Shown: positions 7,727-16,475, counted from the first letter of the stretch. The stretch: 24,589 bases of DNA from UBA2336 sp037443645 (GCA_037443645.1 JBBINY010000042.1:1-24589); one strand, 5' to 3'. Program-made: numbers and translations. Notes: generated from the sequence alone by a model not told the origin.

Positions 7727-9919
7727 ATGATGGTGGTTGAAGAGAAAGACGCATTAAAAGTAAAGCTTAAAGAAGTTTTCGGATACGGGCACTTCAGGGG
7801 CAATCAGGAAACAATTATCCGGAATTTGCTGGATGGCCAGAATACGTTTGTCATTATGCCTACGGGTGCCGGCAAATCGCTGTGCTACCAGTTGCCTGCA
7901 TTAATACTCGATGGCCTGGCTGTGGTCATATCTCCGCTTATCGCGTTAATGAAAAACCAGGTTGACCAACTTAATGCGTACGGTGTAAACGCGCGCTTTC
8001 TCAATTCCACCTTATCGAAAGGAGAGATTACCCGGCTCAAAAAAGATGCGTTGGCCGGAGCCATTAAGTTGCTTTACGTAGCCCCTGAATCACTGACCAA
8101 AGAGGAGAACATCGAGTTTCTGAAGAAGGTAAGGGTTTCCTTTGTTGCCATTGATGAAGCGCATTGTATTTCGGAATGGGGCCATGACTTTCGGCCGGAA
8201 TACCGAAGGATCAAGACGATGATCCAGCAACTGGGCGACTTGCCCGTAATGGCGCTCACCGCTACCGCAACCCCCAAGGTGCAGATTGATATTCAGAAAA
8301 ATCTGCAGATGGAAGATGCAGATGTATTCATGTCTTCCTTTAACCGCAAAAACCTCTACTATGAGGTTCGTCCAAAAAAAGAGACGAAAAAACAACTCAT
8401 CAAATTCCTTCGCGATAACCGGGGCAAATCCGGAATCGTGTACTGCCTGAGCCGGAAAAAGGTTGAGGAGATTGCCAGGCTGATTTCTGTGAATGGATTT
8501 AAGGCGGCACCTTATCATGCCGGTCTGGATCCCGATGTGCGGGAGAAAAATCAAGACGCCTTTCTGAGCGAGGAAATTGACATCATCGTAGCTACCATTG
8601 CTTTCGGCATGGGCATCGACAAACCCGATGTGCGGTTTGTAGTTCATTATGATGTACCGAAATCGCTCGAAGGATACTACCAGGAAACCGGCCGCTCAGG
8701 ACGTGACGGGCTTGAAGGCCACTGCCTGATGTTCTACAGCCACAACGACCTGAACAAACTGGAGAAATTCAATAAAGATAAATCCGTGCAGGAGCGCGAA
8801 AATGCCCGCATCCTGTTGCAGGAGATGGAGTTCTATGCCGAATCGCCCGTGTGCCGCAGGCGGCAACTGCTGCACTATTTCGGGGAGGAGTTTACCGAAG
8901 ACAACTGCGGCATGTGCGATAACTGCGTTCATCCACGCGAGCGGTTTGACGGTGCCGAGTACGTAAAAATGGTACTGCAAGCAGTGAAGCAAACCAATGA
9001 GCGCTTCGGGCTCAACCACCTGGTGCACGTGCTCAGGGGCATTGAAGACGAATATGTAAAGAGTTATGCCCATTTCGACCTGACTATTTTCGGCAAGGGT
9101 GCAGATGAAGATGCCGACTTCTGGAAATCTGTGATCCGTCAGACACTGATTTATCAATACCTTGAAAAGGACATTGACAACATAGGCGCACTAAAAATTT
9201 CAAAGAAAGGCGAAGCCTTTTTAAAGAAGCCGCATTCCATCGAACTGGCCCGTGACCACGATTTCACTACTGATCTTGAGGATGAGGAGGTTTCAAGTGA
9301 ACGTGCCCCGGTAAATGCCAAGGCGTATGACGACAAGCTGTTTGAAATGCTTAAAACGCTTCGGAAAAAAATTGCCAAGGAACGCGATCTGCCTCCTTAC
9401 GTAATTTTCCAGGATCCATCACTTGAAGAAATGGCCACCACCTACCCCACCACCAGGGAAGACCTGGCCCAGGTAAATGGCGTTGGCATGGGCAAAGTCA
9501 ACAAGTTTGGAAAAGAATTTCTGGAGATGATTCAGAAATACGTGGAGGACAATGACATTGAAACAGCAACCGAGGTGGTGGTCAAATCATCTGTCAACAA
9601 ATCCAAAACAAAAATTTTCATTATCCAGCAAATCGATAAAAAAGTTGACCTGGAAGAAATTGCTGAAATGGCGAACCTGAGTTTCGAGGAATTGCTCACG
9701 GAAATTGAAAACATCAGTTACTCGGGCACGAAGCTTAACCTGAGCTATTATATCGACCAGGTAATGGACCCGCAAAAACTGGATGACATTCAGGATTATT
9801 TTATGAATGCCGATACCGATAGCCTCGAGGCGGCACTTAATGACGATACGCTGGCCAATTACACCGAAGAAGAAATTCGCCTTGCCCGACTTGCCTTTAT
9901 GAGCGAGTACGCACACTAA
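7727..9919 (+). CDS. recQ: ATP-dependent DNA helicase RecQ
   Basis: This is a 3'-5' DNA helicase for recombination and fork repair. Two adjacent ATGs (7727 and 7730) are possible starts; an in-frame TTG at 7718 is less likely. From 7727 the protein has 730 residues, longer than E. coli RecQ (about 610) but of the size seen in Bacteroidota. Visible parts are FRGNQE (23-28, motif 0), Walker A PTGAGKS (45-51), DEAH (143-146), LTATATPK (177-184), motif VI QETGRSGRDG (319-328), and a zinc-binding cysteine set at 376, 394, 397 and 400. An RQC winged-helix region (about 405-515) and an HRDC domain (about 532-602, with VNGVGMGKVNKFG) follow. A further C-terminal region of about 110 residues has a helix-turn-helix-like segment (VDLEEIAEMANLSFEEL) and an acidic tail. 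It is divergent from kdsD. Confidence 0.95.
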   Translation: MMVVEEKDALKVKLKEVFGYGHFRGNQETIIRNLLDGQNTFVIMPTGAGKSLCYQLPALILDGLAVVISPLIALMKNQVDQLNAYGVNARFLNSTLSKGEITRLKKDALAGAIKLLYVAPESLTKEENIEFLKKVRVSFVAIDEAHCISEWGHDFRPEYRRIKTMIQQLGDLPVMALTATATPKVQIDIQKNLQMEDADVFMSSFNRKNLYYEVRPKKETKKQLIKFLRDNRGKSGIVYCLSRKKVEEIARLISVNGFKAAPYHAGLDPDVREKNQDAFLSEEIDIIVATIAFGMGIDKPDVRFVVHYDVPKSLEGYYQETGRSGRDGLEGHCLMFYSHNDLNKLEKFNKDKSVQERENARILLQEMEFYAESPVCRRRQLLHYFGEEFTEDNCGMCDNCVHPRERFDGAEYVKMVLQAVKQTNERFGLNHLVHVLRGIEDEYVKSYAHFDLTIFGKGADEDADFWKSVIRQTLIYQYLEKDIDNIGALKISKKGEAFLKKPHSIELARDHDFTTDLEDEEVSSERAPVNAKAYDDKLFEMLKTLRKKIAKERDLPPYVIFQDPSLEEMATTYPTTREDLAQVNGVGMGKVNKFGKEFLEMIQKYVEDNDIETATEVVVKSSVNKSKTKIFIIQQIDKKVDLEEIAEMANLSFEELLTEIENISYSGTKLNLSYYIDQVMDPQKLDDIQDYFMNADTDSLEAALNDDTLANYTEEEIRLARLAFMSEYAH

Positions 9920-9942
9920 GGGCTATTCATGAAGCTGAACTC

Positions 9943-9972
9943 TTGAATTTTGAAAGGGTTTACCCATCTTTG
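9943..9972 (+). promoter_or_regulatory. Promoter for purD (TTG ... CATCTTTG)
   Basis: A TTG (9943-9945) is followed after 19 bases by CATCTTTG (9965-9972), one mismatch from TAnnTTTG. The spacing fits the Bacteroidota -33/-7 arrangement, and the element ends 8 bases before the purD ATG, so any leader is very short. Confidence 0.45.
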
Positions 9973-9980
9973 GGGCTTTT

Positions 9981-11276
9981 ATGAACTCCGTAAACATTCT
10001 TGTTATTGGTAATGGTGGCCGTGAACATGCGCTGGCATGGAAGCTACATCAAAGCCCGCGGTGTAAAAAGCTTTTTGTAGCCCCTGGCAATGCCGGCACA
10101 TCGGCCGTTGCGCAAAATGTTCCGATCGCTACCGATGATTTTGAAGGCATCGGGAAATTCTGCTCACAAAATGCCATCGGCCTGGTAGTTGTTGGGCCTG
10201 AATTGCCCCTTGTGAAGGGTATTCGTGACTTTTTTGAAAGCGACTCCGCCCTGCGTTCCATCCCCCTGGTTGGCCCCGGAAAATCAGGTGCACGACTGGA
10301 AGGCAGCAAGGATTTTTCAAAACACTTTATGCTCAGGCACAACATCCCCACGGCCAAAGCAACAACCTTTCATTCGGGCGATACCGATAAAGCCCTGGCC
10401 TACATCAGGCAGTGCAAGCCGCCAATCGTACTTAAGGCTGATGGCCTTGCAGCCGGCAAGGGTGTGATCATTACAGACGATCCCAACGAAGCAAGTCGCG
10501 AAGTGACTGCCATGCTTAGTGGTGGAAAGTTCGGTGAGGCGGGAAAGAAAGTACTTATTGAAGAATTTTTGCACGGAATTGAACTTTCTGTTTTTGTGTT
10601 GACAGATGGTAAAGGCTATGTCATCTTACCGGAAGCCAAAGATTACAAACGCATTGGCGATGGCGACATTGGTCCCAATACGGGTGGCATGGGCGCTGTA
10701 TCGCCCGTAGTCTTTGCCGATGCCTCCTTTATGAGTAAGGTAGAGGAACGCATTGTTAAACCGACAATCCGCGGACTTCGCCAGGAAAAGATTGATTACC
10801 GGGGATTTATTTTTATTGGCCTGATGAACGTTAACGGTGATCCGTATGCAATTGAATACAACGCCCGGATGGGCGACCCCGAAACACAGGCGGTGATGCC
10901 ACGCATCAAGACCGACCTGGTTGAGCTGTTGATGGCAGCGGCAACCGGCACCCTGGAAAACAAAAGCATTGAAAAAGACAACCAATGCGCAGTTACCGTT
11001 GTGATGGCGTCAGGTGGCTACCCCGAAGCATTTGAAAAAGGAAAACCTGTTAACGGGCTTCAAACCCCCGGAGATGCCCTGGTATTCCATGCGGGAACAA
11101 GCACCACTAACAATACGGTGATTACTTCCGGAGGGCGTGTGCTGGCAGTTACCGGAATGGGGGCTGACGTCTCAGCAGCCCGGCAAAAAGCGTATGCCGG
11201 TGTTGCCAAACTAAGTTGGGATGGGGTATATTTCAGAAAAGATATCGGTTTGGATTTGTTGTCCATAAAAAAATAG
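9981..11276 (+). CDS. purD: Phosphoribosylamine-glycine ligase (GAR synthetase)
   Basis: PurD joins glycine to 5-phosphoribosylamine using ATP, the second step of de novo purine synthesis. The 431-residue protein begins at an ATG with the family's N-terminal Rossmann motif NILVIGNGGREHALAWKL, followed by FVAPGNAGT and VVGPELPL. The central ATP-grasp domain contains PIVLKADGLAAGKGVII, IEEFLHGIELSVF, DYKRIGDGDIGPNTGGMGA and YAIEYNARMGDPETQAVMPR, which hold the nucleotide and metal ligands. The C-terminal domain has VTVVMASGGYPE. All family motifs are intact. It appears to be the first gene of a purD - ricT-like - gldH transcription unit, with 11 bases to the next start. Confidence 0.97.
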   Translation: MNSVNILVIGNGGREHALAWKLHQSPRCKKLFVAPGNAGTSAVAQNVPIATDDFEGIGKFCSQNAIGLVVVGPELPLVKGIRDFFESDSALRSIPLVGPGKSGARLEGSKDFSKHFMLRHNIPTAKATTFHSGDTDKALAYIRQCKPPIVLKADGLAAGKGVIITDDPNEASREVTAMLSGGKFGEAGKKVLIEEFLHGIELSVFVLTDGKGYVILPEAKDYKRIGDGDIGPNTGGMGAVSPVVFADASFMSKVEERIVKPTIRGLRQEKIDYRGFIFIGLMNVNGDPYAIEYNARMGDPETQAVMPRIKTDLVELLMAAATGTLENKSIEKDNQCAVTVVMASGGYPEAFEKGKPVNGLQTPGDALVFHAGTSTTNNTVITSGGRVLAVTGMGADVSAARQKAYAGVAKLSWDGVYFRKDIGLDLLSIKK

Positions 11277-11287
11277 ATCAGACAAAC

Positions 11288-12442
11288 GTGAGTTGTGCGT
11301 GTACATCGGGAAAGGGAGCAAAAGTTGCCGGCTGCAACAACAACGGCATGTGCCTTACCGGTGGGTGCAACAAAATGAACGTGTTCGACTGGCTTTCGAA
11401 CATGGAGATGCCCCGGGAGGAACGCTTTCCAGTTGTTGAAGTTCGTTTCAAAAACGGCCGGAAAGATTACTACCGCAATCCCGAAAAACTCACCCTGGTT
11501 ACTGGCGATGCGGTAGTTGTTGAGATGCAAAATGGCCACCACATCGGCCATGTTTCACTTCAGGGCGAACTGGTAAGACTGCAAATGCAGAAAAAGAAAA
11601 TAGCCAACGATGGAGACATCAAAAAAATTTACAGAATAGCCCACACGAAGGACCTTGAAAAGTTTGAGGAAGTAAAAAAGAGAGAACTACCCACCCTCTA
11701 CCGCACACGAGAAATCATCCGCGATTTAAACCTGCAGATGAAACTGTCGGACATTGAGTACCAGGCCGATAACACGAAGGCTACCTTTTACTATTCGGCT
11801 GAAGAGCGGGTAGATTTCCGCGAACTTATCCGCATACTGGCCGGGGAATTTAAAATCAGGATAGAAATGCGGCAGATCAGTTTGCGCCAGGAGGCCGGGC
11901 GATTGGGCGGTGTGGGTGTTTGTGGAAGGGAACTGTGCTGCTCCACATGGCTCAGCGATTTCAAAAACGTTGCCACCAGTGCAGCACGTTATCAGAACTT
12001 GTCACTAAACCCCAGCAAACTTTCAGGACAATGCGGCCGGCTAAAGTGCTGTCTGAACTATGAGTTGGAAACGTACATGGATGCATTGCGGGACATTCCT
12101 AAACTGGAAGCTCCACTACTGACGGAGCAAGGCGAAGCGCGACTGCAAAAGACAGACATCTTCAGGAAAATCATGTGGTTCGGTTATCGCGAAGATAATA
12201 CCTGGTACCCCCTTAATGTAGATCGGGTTAACCAAATCCTGGAGATGAACAAAGCCGGTAAGAAACCAGCAACCCTTCAAGCCGATGAACTGGAAGTGAA
12301 GGCACCTGTGGCCTCCCTTAACAGCGATCTGGCTCAACTCGATAAGAAGTTCAGCAGCAAGAATAAAAAGAAAAAGAAGAAGAAGAGGAATCGCGGCAAC
12401 CGCAATAACCGGAACAATAACCAACCGAAAAGACAAGGATGA
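11288..12442 (+). CDS. ricT: PSP1-domain protein, RicT/YaaT-like
   Basis: RicT (YaaT) is a PSP1-domain protein; in Bacillus it is part of an Fe-S-containing complex that influences RNA processing and development. In this group its role is not established, so the symbol marks homology only. I choose the GTG at 11288 (384 residues): the longer frame from 11216 lies inside purD. The N-terminus is Cys-rich (Cys3, 5, 16, 22, 27) before NVFDWLSNMEMP. The PSP1 region includes FPVVEVRFKNGRKDYYRNP and FYYSAEERVDFRELIRILA, then the paired cysteine motifs VCGRELCC (Cys212, 217, 218) and CGRLKCC (Cys249, 254, 255), which are likely metal or cluster ligands. The C-terminus is a Lys/Arg/Asn-rich tail that could bind RNA. 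It overlaps gldH by four bases (ATGA). Confidence 0.88.
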   Translation: MSCACTSGKGAKVAGCNNNGMCLTGGCNKMNVFDWLSNMEMPREERFPVVEVRFKNGRKDYYRNPEKLTLVTGDAVVVEMQNGHHIGHVSLQGELVRLQMQKKKIANDGDIKKIYRIAHTKDLEKFEEVKKRELPTLYRTREIIRDLNLQMKLSDIEYQADNTKATFYYSAEERVDFRELIRILAGEFKIRIEMRQISLRQEAGRLGGVGVCGRELCCSTWLSDFKNVATSAARYQNLSLNPSKLSGQCGRLKCCLNYELETYMDALRDIPKLEAPLLTEQGEARLQKTDIFRKIMWFGYREDNTWYPLNVDRVNQILEMNKAGKKPATLQADELEVKAPVASLNSDLAQLDKKFSSKNKKKKKKKRNRGNRNNRNNNQPKRQG

Positions 12443-12912
12443 GATACCTGTTACCCGTGGCCGTTACACTGATGCTGGCAGCCTGCGATTCATCGCGCCT
12501 CTATGAACAGAACCACACGTTTACCCAACGTTTGTGGACCGTGAATGATCAACCCGTTTTTGAATTCACCATCACGGATAATTCCATTCCCTATAACCTG
12601 TACATCACGGTTCGAAACGAATCGGTCTACCCATACGCCAACCTCTACCTGACCTACCATTTGCTTGACTCGGCCGACACGGAGATGCAGCAGAAGCTTA
12701 TTACGGAATTTCTTTTTGATAAAAAATCAGGCAGGCCGCTGGGTCAAAGTGGCATTGGTGACATCTATGATCACCGGTTCTTACTGCTCGGCAACCATGT
12801 ATTTCCGTACTCAGGACGGTACACCATGAGGTTTGAACAGTTTATGCGCACCGATACCCTGAAAGGGGTACTCGCAGTAGGATTACGGGTAGAGAAAGAT
12901 ATTGCTGAATAA
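12439..12912 (+). CDS. gldH: Gliding motility lipoprotein GldH
   Basis: GldH is a lipoprotein required for gliding in Flavobacterium and found widely in Bacteroidota, where it is linked to the gliding/type IX secretion machinery. The 157-residue protein has a short signal peptide with lipobox LAAC (Cys16). The mature part is beta-rich, with family-like segments FEFTITDNSIPYNLYITVRN, YPYANLYLTYHL and RYTMRFEQFMR, and GIGDIYDHRFLLL. Its length matches the family (about 155-165). The start ATG overlaps the TGA of the ricT-like gene, implying translational coupling. Presence of gldH alone does not prove gliding, because non-gliding relatives keep it. It is convergent with secDF, 60 bases away. 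Confidence 0.9.
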   Translation: MRYLLPVAVTLMLAACDSSRLYEQNHTFTQRLWTVNDQPVFEFTITDNSIPYNLYITVRNESVYPYANLYLTYHLLDSADTEMQQKLITEFLFDKKSGRPLGQSGIGDIYDHRFLLLGNHVFPYSGRYTMRFEQFMRTDTLKGVLAVGLRVEKDIAE

Positions 12913-12917
12913 AAGAA

Positions 12918-12960
12918 TCAGGCATCGGCAAACCTAAACAATAGGCCTCCCAATGCCTGA
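12918..12960. terminator. Possible bidirectional terminator between gldH and secDF
   Basis: TCAGGCAT (12918-12925) pairs with ATGCCTGA (12953-12960), an 8-bp inverted repeat with a 27-base loop, placed between two convergent genes. The stem extends outward with one mismatch. The loop is long and there is no run of T, so this is only a weak terminator candidate. Confidence 0.35.
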
Positions 12961-12972
12961 ATCAACAACTCC

Positions 12973-15900
12973 TTAAGCCGACACCGGCACCTTCTTTACT
13001 TCCGGTGTTTTCTCCTCCTCTTTTTTATCAAGGTCAATAATAATTGGCGCGGCAATAAATACAGAAGAATATGTTCCTACCACAATGCCCACCAACAAGG
13101 CAAATGAGAAGCCGCGTAACACTTCACCCCCAAAAATCAACAGGGTAATAACCACAAGCAAGGTGGTACCGGCCGTGATAATGGTTCGGGACAGCGTATC
13201 GTTAATGGCATCGTTTACAATTTTCTTCTTGTCGTGCGAGGTGCCCAACCCAATGTATTCGCGAATCCGGTCGAAAATAATTACCGTATCGTTTATGGAA
13301 TACCCGATGATCGTCAGCACGGCAGCCACAAAAACCTGATCGATTTCGAAACTAATGCCAAAGAAATTGGCAATTGAAAATGCAGCAAATACGAACAACG
13401 TATCGTGTAAGGTGGCCACAATGGCGCCCGCACTGAACTGCCATTTTCTAAACCGGATAAGGATGTACAAAAAGATGGCAACAATGGAAAACAAGCTTGC
13501 TCGCCATGCCGAATTTTTAATATCATCGGCCACCGTTGCTCCCACCTTTGAAGAACTGGAGATGGTGAACTGGTTATCTGCCAATTGTGTATCCTGCTCA
13601 GTAAATTGTTTGCCGGTTATATTCTCCAAACCGGTAATCAAGGCTTGTCGCACCTTACCATCCGCTTCATCCGAATCGTCATCAATCAGGTACGAAGTGG
13701 TTACCTTAACCTTGCTGTTGCTTCCGTAATTTTTCACTTCGGTACCCGAATTCGCAAATGCCTGACTTAATCCAACTTTCAGATTGGTAGCCTCCATGGG
13801 TTGGTTAAACGATACAATGAACGAGCGGCCTCCTTTAAAGTCGACACCCATGTTTAATCCCTTTACCAACATTAGCGAAAGGCCCACGACAACAATGGCT
13901 GACGAAATCAAATAGGCCAGTTTGCTGTTGCGCACAAAAGCAAATTGCCTTCTCTTCTTAACAGCCCGTGCAATAACCGTATCAAACGAGATGTTGCTTT
14001 CATCGCCTTTGCGGGTCATCCACTCCACAATAACCCGCGAAACATAAACGGCTGTGAAGAACGAGGTAAGGATACCGATGATGAGGGTTACGGCAAATCC
14101 GCGGATAGGTCCCTGGCCCAGCCAGGCCAGGAATACTGCGGTGATCAACGTGGTTAGGTTTGAATCGAAAATCGTCCAGAACGCGCGTTGGTATCCCGTT
14201 TTAACGGCATCTTTCAATTTTCGACCGTGCAGCAATTCTTCTTTGATGCGCTCAAAGATCAATACGTTGGCATCAACAGCCATACCCATGGTAAGCACAA
14301 TGCCAGCCACACCGGGTAAGGTAAGGGAGGCATCAAACTGGGCAAGTATGCCCAGGATAAAGAAGATGTTAAACAGCAGTGCAATGTTGGCAACCCATCC
14401 GCTCCGGGCGTAGTACATCACCATGAAAATCACAACCAGGGCAAGGCCACAGACCGTTGAAATAAGTCCCTGGGCACGGGCCATCTCTCCGAGGGTGGGG
14501 CCCACAATTGCTTCTTCCACAATTTTTGTGGGTGCAGGCAACGATCCCGCTTTCAAAATATTGGCCAGGTCCTTTGCTTCCTCAACGGTAAAGTTTCCGG
14601 AAATCTGTGAGTTGCCGTTCGGTATCTCGCCATTTACATAGGGTGCACTGTATACCGTGTTGTCCAATACAATAGCGATACGGCCACGTGGCGATTTGCT
14701 GGCCGCCTCGGCTGTCATCTTCGCCCAGATGCGCGTACCGGTAGCATTCATCGTCATGCTTACGGCCGGACGGGCATATTCATCCAGATCCTGCCGCGCA
14801 TCATTAATTACTTCTCCGGTGAGTTTGGGTTTTCCTCCTCTTCCCTGATCAAGGAAATACAGCGAAAGGGCTTCCGTGTTAGCCATGTCCTTATCGGGTT
14901 TATTGCCCCAGTAAACGCCTACGTTTCGGGGCAGCAGGCTGCGCACATCGGCACGTTTAAAAATGCGGTTAATCTCTGCGGTATCCTTGAGGCTATACCG
15001 GAAGGTACCGGCCGGTGTGCTCCGGGCAAACAAGGGTGAAACGCCCAGGTTGTTCAACGAATCCAATCCGGATTGAGTGGTGTCAGAAACGGATGCCGTT
15101 TGGAGTTGTTTCTCCAGGTCGGTGAGTGTGGTGTCCGAAGCAGGTGTTTCTGCCTGGCCTTCGGGTGAGGGGGTTGTTTTTGTCAATGCAAGGCTTTGCT
15201 GCTCTTTGGTGAGCATTTCGTTGATGCTCATCAATGAGGTTGAAATGTCATTGGGCTCCACAACATCCCAGAACTCAAGCCGGGCTACCCCTTGCAATAA
15301 TTTGCGGACGCGCGCGGGGTTATCAGCGCCCGGTATCTCTATCTGGATGCGCCCGGTACCCGGAAGGCGCTGAATGTTGGGCTGCGATGTGCCGAACTGA
15401 TCCAACCGGTTTTTTAAAATGGTGTAGGAGCGGTCGATTGCGCTTTCAATTTCCTGCTCAACCACCTCAATCACTTTTTCATCAGCATCATTCAGGCTTA
15501 TTCTTCCACGTGTAGTAGTTGAGGCAAACACATGCGCCAGTTTTGCTCCCGGGTTATCTTCCTTGTATGATTCGAAAAAGAGGGCGCTGAAATTCTTTTC
15601 GCTGCTCTTTTGCTTTTGCTGCGCTTTGATAAGGGCTTTTATAAAAGCCGAGTCCCGGTTATTTCCACTAAGACCTTTTACGATATCAACTGGTGAAACT
15701 TCAAGGGTTACATGCATGCCTCCCTGTAAATCAAGGCCCAGGCTCAGCTCATTATCCTTTACTTCCTTGTAGGTAAATTCAACACCAAAAAGGTTATACA
15801 CCGGTTTATTCCAAACCGAATCCATGTAGGCTACCTTTTTATTCAGATCAACAATGCCGTTCGCATCGGTGGCGTATGCGATGGCGTTGCGTTGCACACG

Positions 15901-15987
15901 TGTACTCACCACCGTAAATGATAAATAGTAAAGACATAGTGCAGCGATTACTGCCGTCAATACAATGACAAATCCTTTGTTTTGCAT
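12973..15987 (-). CDS. secDF: Protein translocase SecDF (SecD-SecF fusion)
   Basis: This proton-driven accessory of the SecYEG channel pulls exported proteins across the inner membrane. It is one 1004-residue chain, a SecD half (about 1-660) joined to a SecF half (about 680-1004), the form usual in Bacteroidota. The SecD half has an N-terminal TM helix (5-27), the LGLDLQGGMHV motif (84-93), the P1 periplasmic domain, and a five-helix bundle with GMAVDANVLIFERIKEE (568-584), whose Asp572 is the proton-pathway residue. The SecF half has MGVDFKGGRSF (713-723) and YSINDTVIIFDRIREY (896-911, Asp900). Residues about 268-316 are a Thr/Ser/Glu-rich insertion inside P1. The C-terminus is charged (KKEEEKTPEVKK). 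The ATG at 15987 has AAGGA close upstream. The gene follows a small orphan gene with a 92-base gap. Confidence 0.96.
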   Translation of the reverse strand: MQNKGFVIVLTAVIAALCLYYLSFTVVSTRVQRNAIAYATDANGIVDLNKKVAYMDSVWNKPVYNLFGVEFTYKEVKDNELSLGLDLQGGMHVTLEVSPVDIVKGLSGNNRDSAFIKALIKAQQKQKSSEKNFSALFFESYKEDNPGAKLAHVFASTTTRGRISLNDADEKVIEVVEQEIESAIDRSYTILKNRLDQFGTSQPNIQRLPGTGRIQIEIPGADNPARVRKLLQGVARLEFWDVVEPNDISTSLMSINEMLTKEQQSLALTKTTPSPEGQAETPASDTTLTDLEKQLQTASVSDTTQSGLDSLNNLGVSPLFARSTPAGTFRYSLKDTAEINRIFKRADVRSLLPRNVGVYWGNKPDKDMANTEALSLYFLDQGRGGKPKLTGEVINDARQDLDEYARPAVSMTMNATGTRIWAKMTAEAASKSPRGRIAIVLDNTVYSAPYVNGEIPNGNSQISGNFTVEEAKDLANILKAGSLPAPTKIVEEAIVGPTLGEMARAQGLISTVCGLALVVIFMVMYYARSGWVANIALLFNIFFILGILAQFDASLTLPGVAGIVLTMGMAVDANVLIFERIKEELLHGRKLKDAVKTGYQRAFWTIFDSNLTTLITAVFLAWLGQGPIRGFAVTLIIGILTSFFTAVYVSRVIVEWMTRKGDESNISFDTVIARAVKKRRQFAFVRNSKLAYLISSAIVVVGLSLMLVKGLNMGVDFKGGRSFIVSFNQPMEATNLKVGLSQAFANSGTEVKNYGSNSKVKVTTSYLIDDDSDEADGKVRQALITGLENITGKQFTEQDTQLADNQFTISSSSKVGATVADDIKNSAWRASLFSIVAIFLYILIRFRKWQFSAGAIVATLHDTLFVFAAFSIANFFGISFEIDQVFVAAVLTIIGYSINDTVIIFDRIREYIGLGTSHDKKKIVNDAINDTLSRTIITAGTTLLVVITLLIFGGEVLRGFSFALLVGIVVGTYSSVFIAAPIIIDLDKKEEEKTPEVKKVPVSA

Positions 15988-16079
15988 AATTCCTTGTTCA
16001 AAAAGTTAAAATGTGTTGAAAGTGATACATGGTTCCTGCCTGAAACGCATTCGGGGCAGGTTTAAAAGAAAGCAATTAA

Positions 16080-16421
16080 TCAGGGAGCGTTCGGGGAAAT
16101 GACTACCCGGAAGAGTGTTTGCAGCAGGGTATTGAATACGGTGCTTACCGGAACAACTTCGGCCTGCTGATCTGTGCCTTCAAAGAGAATTTCCTGAATA
16201 AAGGTAAACCCACTGGTTGTCTCGACAACAGAAGGGGATGACGGCATGGTTACCGAAGGCATGGAAATAAATGTCGCTTCTTCCGTTTGCCCGGCATCTA
16301 CCGACCTGGCTTCCTTGCTGTTTACCTCAAAAAAGAAAAGTTGGCTTACGCCTAGGGCCAGAGCAATGCCCACTCCAATAACGAGGGAAATGGTACGATG
16401 AAATGCCTGTCCTTTTTTCAT
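16080..16421 (-). CDS. Small membrane-anchored protein of unknown function (113 aa)
   Basis: I do not recognise this protein. It starts at an ATG 6 bases after a TACTTTTG promoter element. Residues about 10-30 form one hydrophobic helix (TISLVIGVGIALALGVSQLF) after a short basic start (MKKGQAFHR), so it is either an N-terminal anchor or an uncleaved signal. The remainder is low in charge, rich in Ser, Thr, Val and Glu, with short repeats of the type SMPSVTMPSSPSVV (about 53-66). A hydrophobic, probably amphipathic segment lies near the end (VFNTLLQTLFRVVI). There are no cysteines, so no lipobox or disulfides. It lies between udk and secDF on the same strand. Coding is supported by length, promoter position and fit in a gene gap, but a lineage-specific gene is the most I can say. 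Confidence 0.7.
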   Translation of the reverse strand: MKKGQAFHRTISLVIGVGIALALGVSQLFFFEVNSKEARSVDAGQTEEATFISMPSVTMPSSPSVVETTSGFTFIQEILFEGTDQQAEVVPVSTVFNTLLQTLFRVVISPNAP

Positions 16422-16427
16422 GGGCTA

Positions 16428-16435
16428 CAAAAGTA
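16428..16435 (-). promoter_or_regulatory. -7 promoter element (TACTTTTG) before the 113-aa gene
   Basis: On the minus strand the bases read TACTTTTG, an exact TAnnTTTG match ending 6 bases before the ATG at 16421. If used, the transcript of the small gene and perhaps secDF would be leaderless or nearly so. Confidence 0.45.
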
Positions 16436-16475
16436 GAAAAATGGTTTGAATTTGAAAGTAGCGATAAAAATTCTG

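Noticed and set aside
8090..9157. Minus-strand frames of 185 and 153 residues inside recQ
   Set aside because: recQ is intact with all helicase motifs over this range; the reverse frames have no recognisable domain and no start signals.
11060..11551. Minus-strand frame of 163 residues over the purD-ricT junction
   Set aside because: It is antisense to two well-supported genes and has no recognisable features.
12355..12442. A-rich tract at the end of the ricT-like gene as a frameshift or pseudogene sign
   Set aside because: Homopolymer runs are short, the frame continues to a TGA that overlaps the gldH ATG, and basic tails are plausible for this family.
15995..16010. Minus-strand TAACTTTTTG before secDF as a promoter
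   Set aside because: It has two extra T bases compared with TAnnTTTG and no -33 box; it may be a weak promoter but I do not call it.
16035..16060. Inverted repeat CCTGCC ... GGCAGG between the 113-aa gene and secDF as a terminator
   Set aside because: The stem is only 6 bp with a 14-base loop and no T run follows on the minus strand, so a terminator call is not supported.
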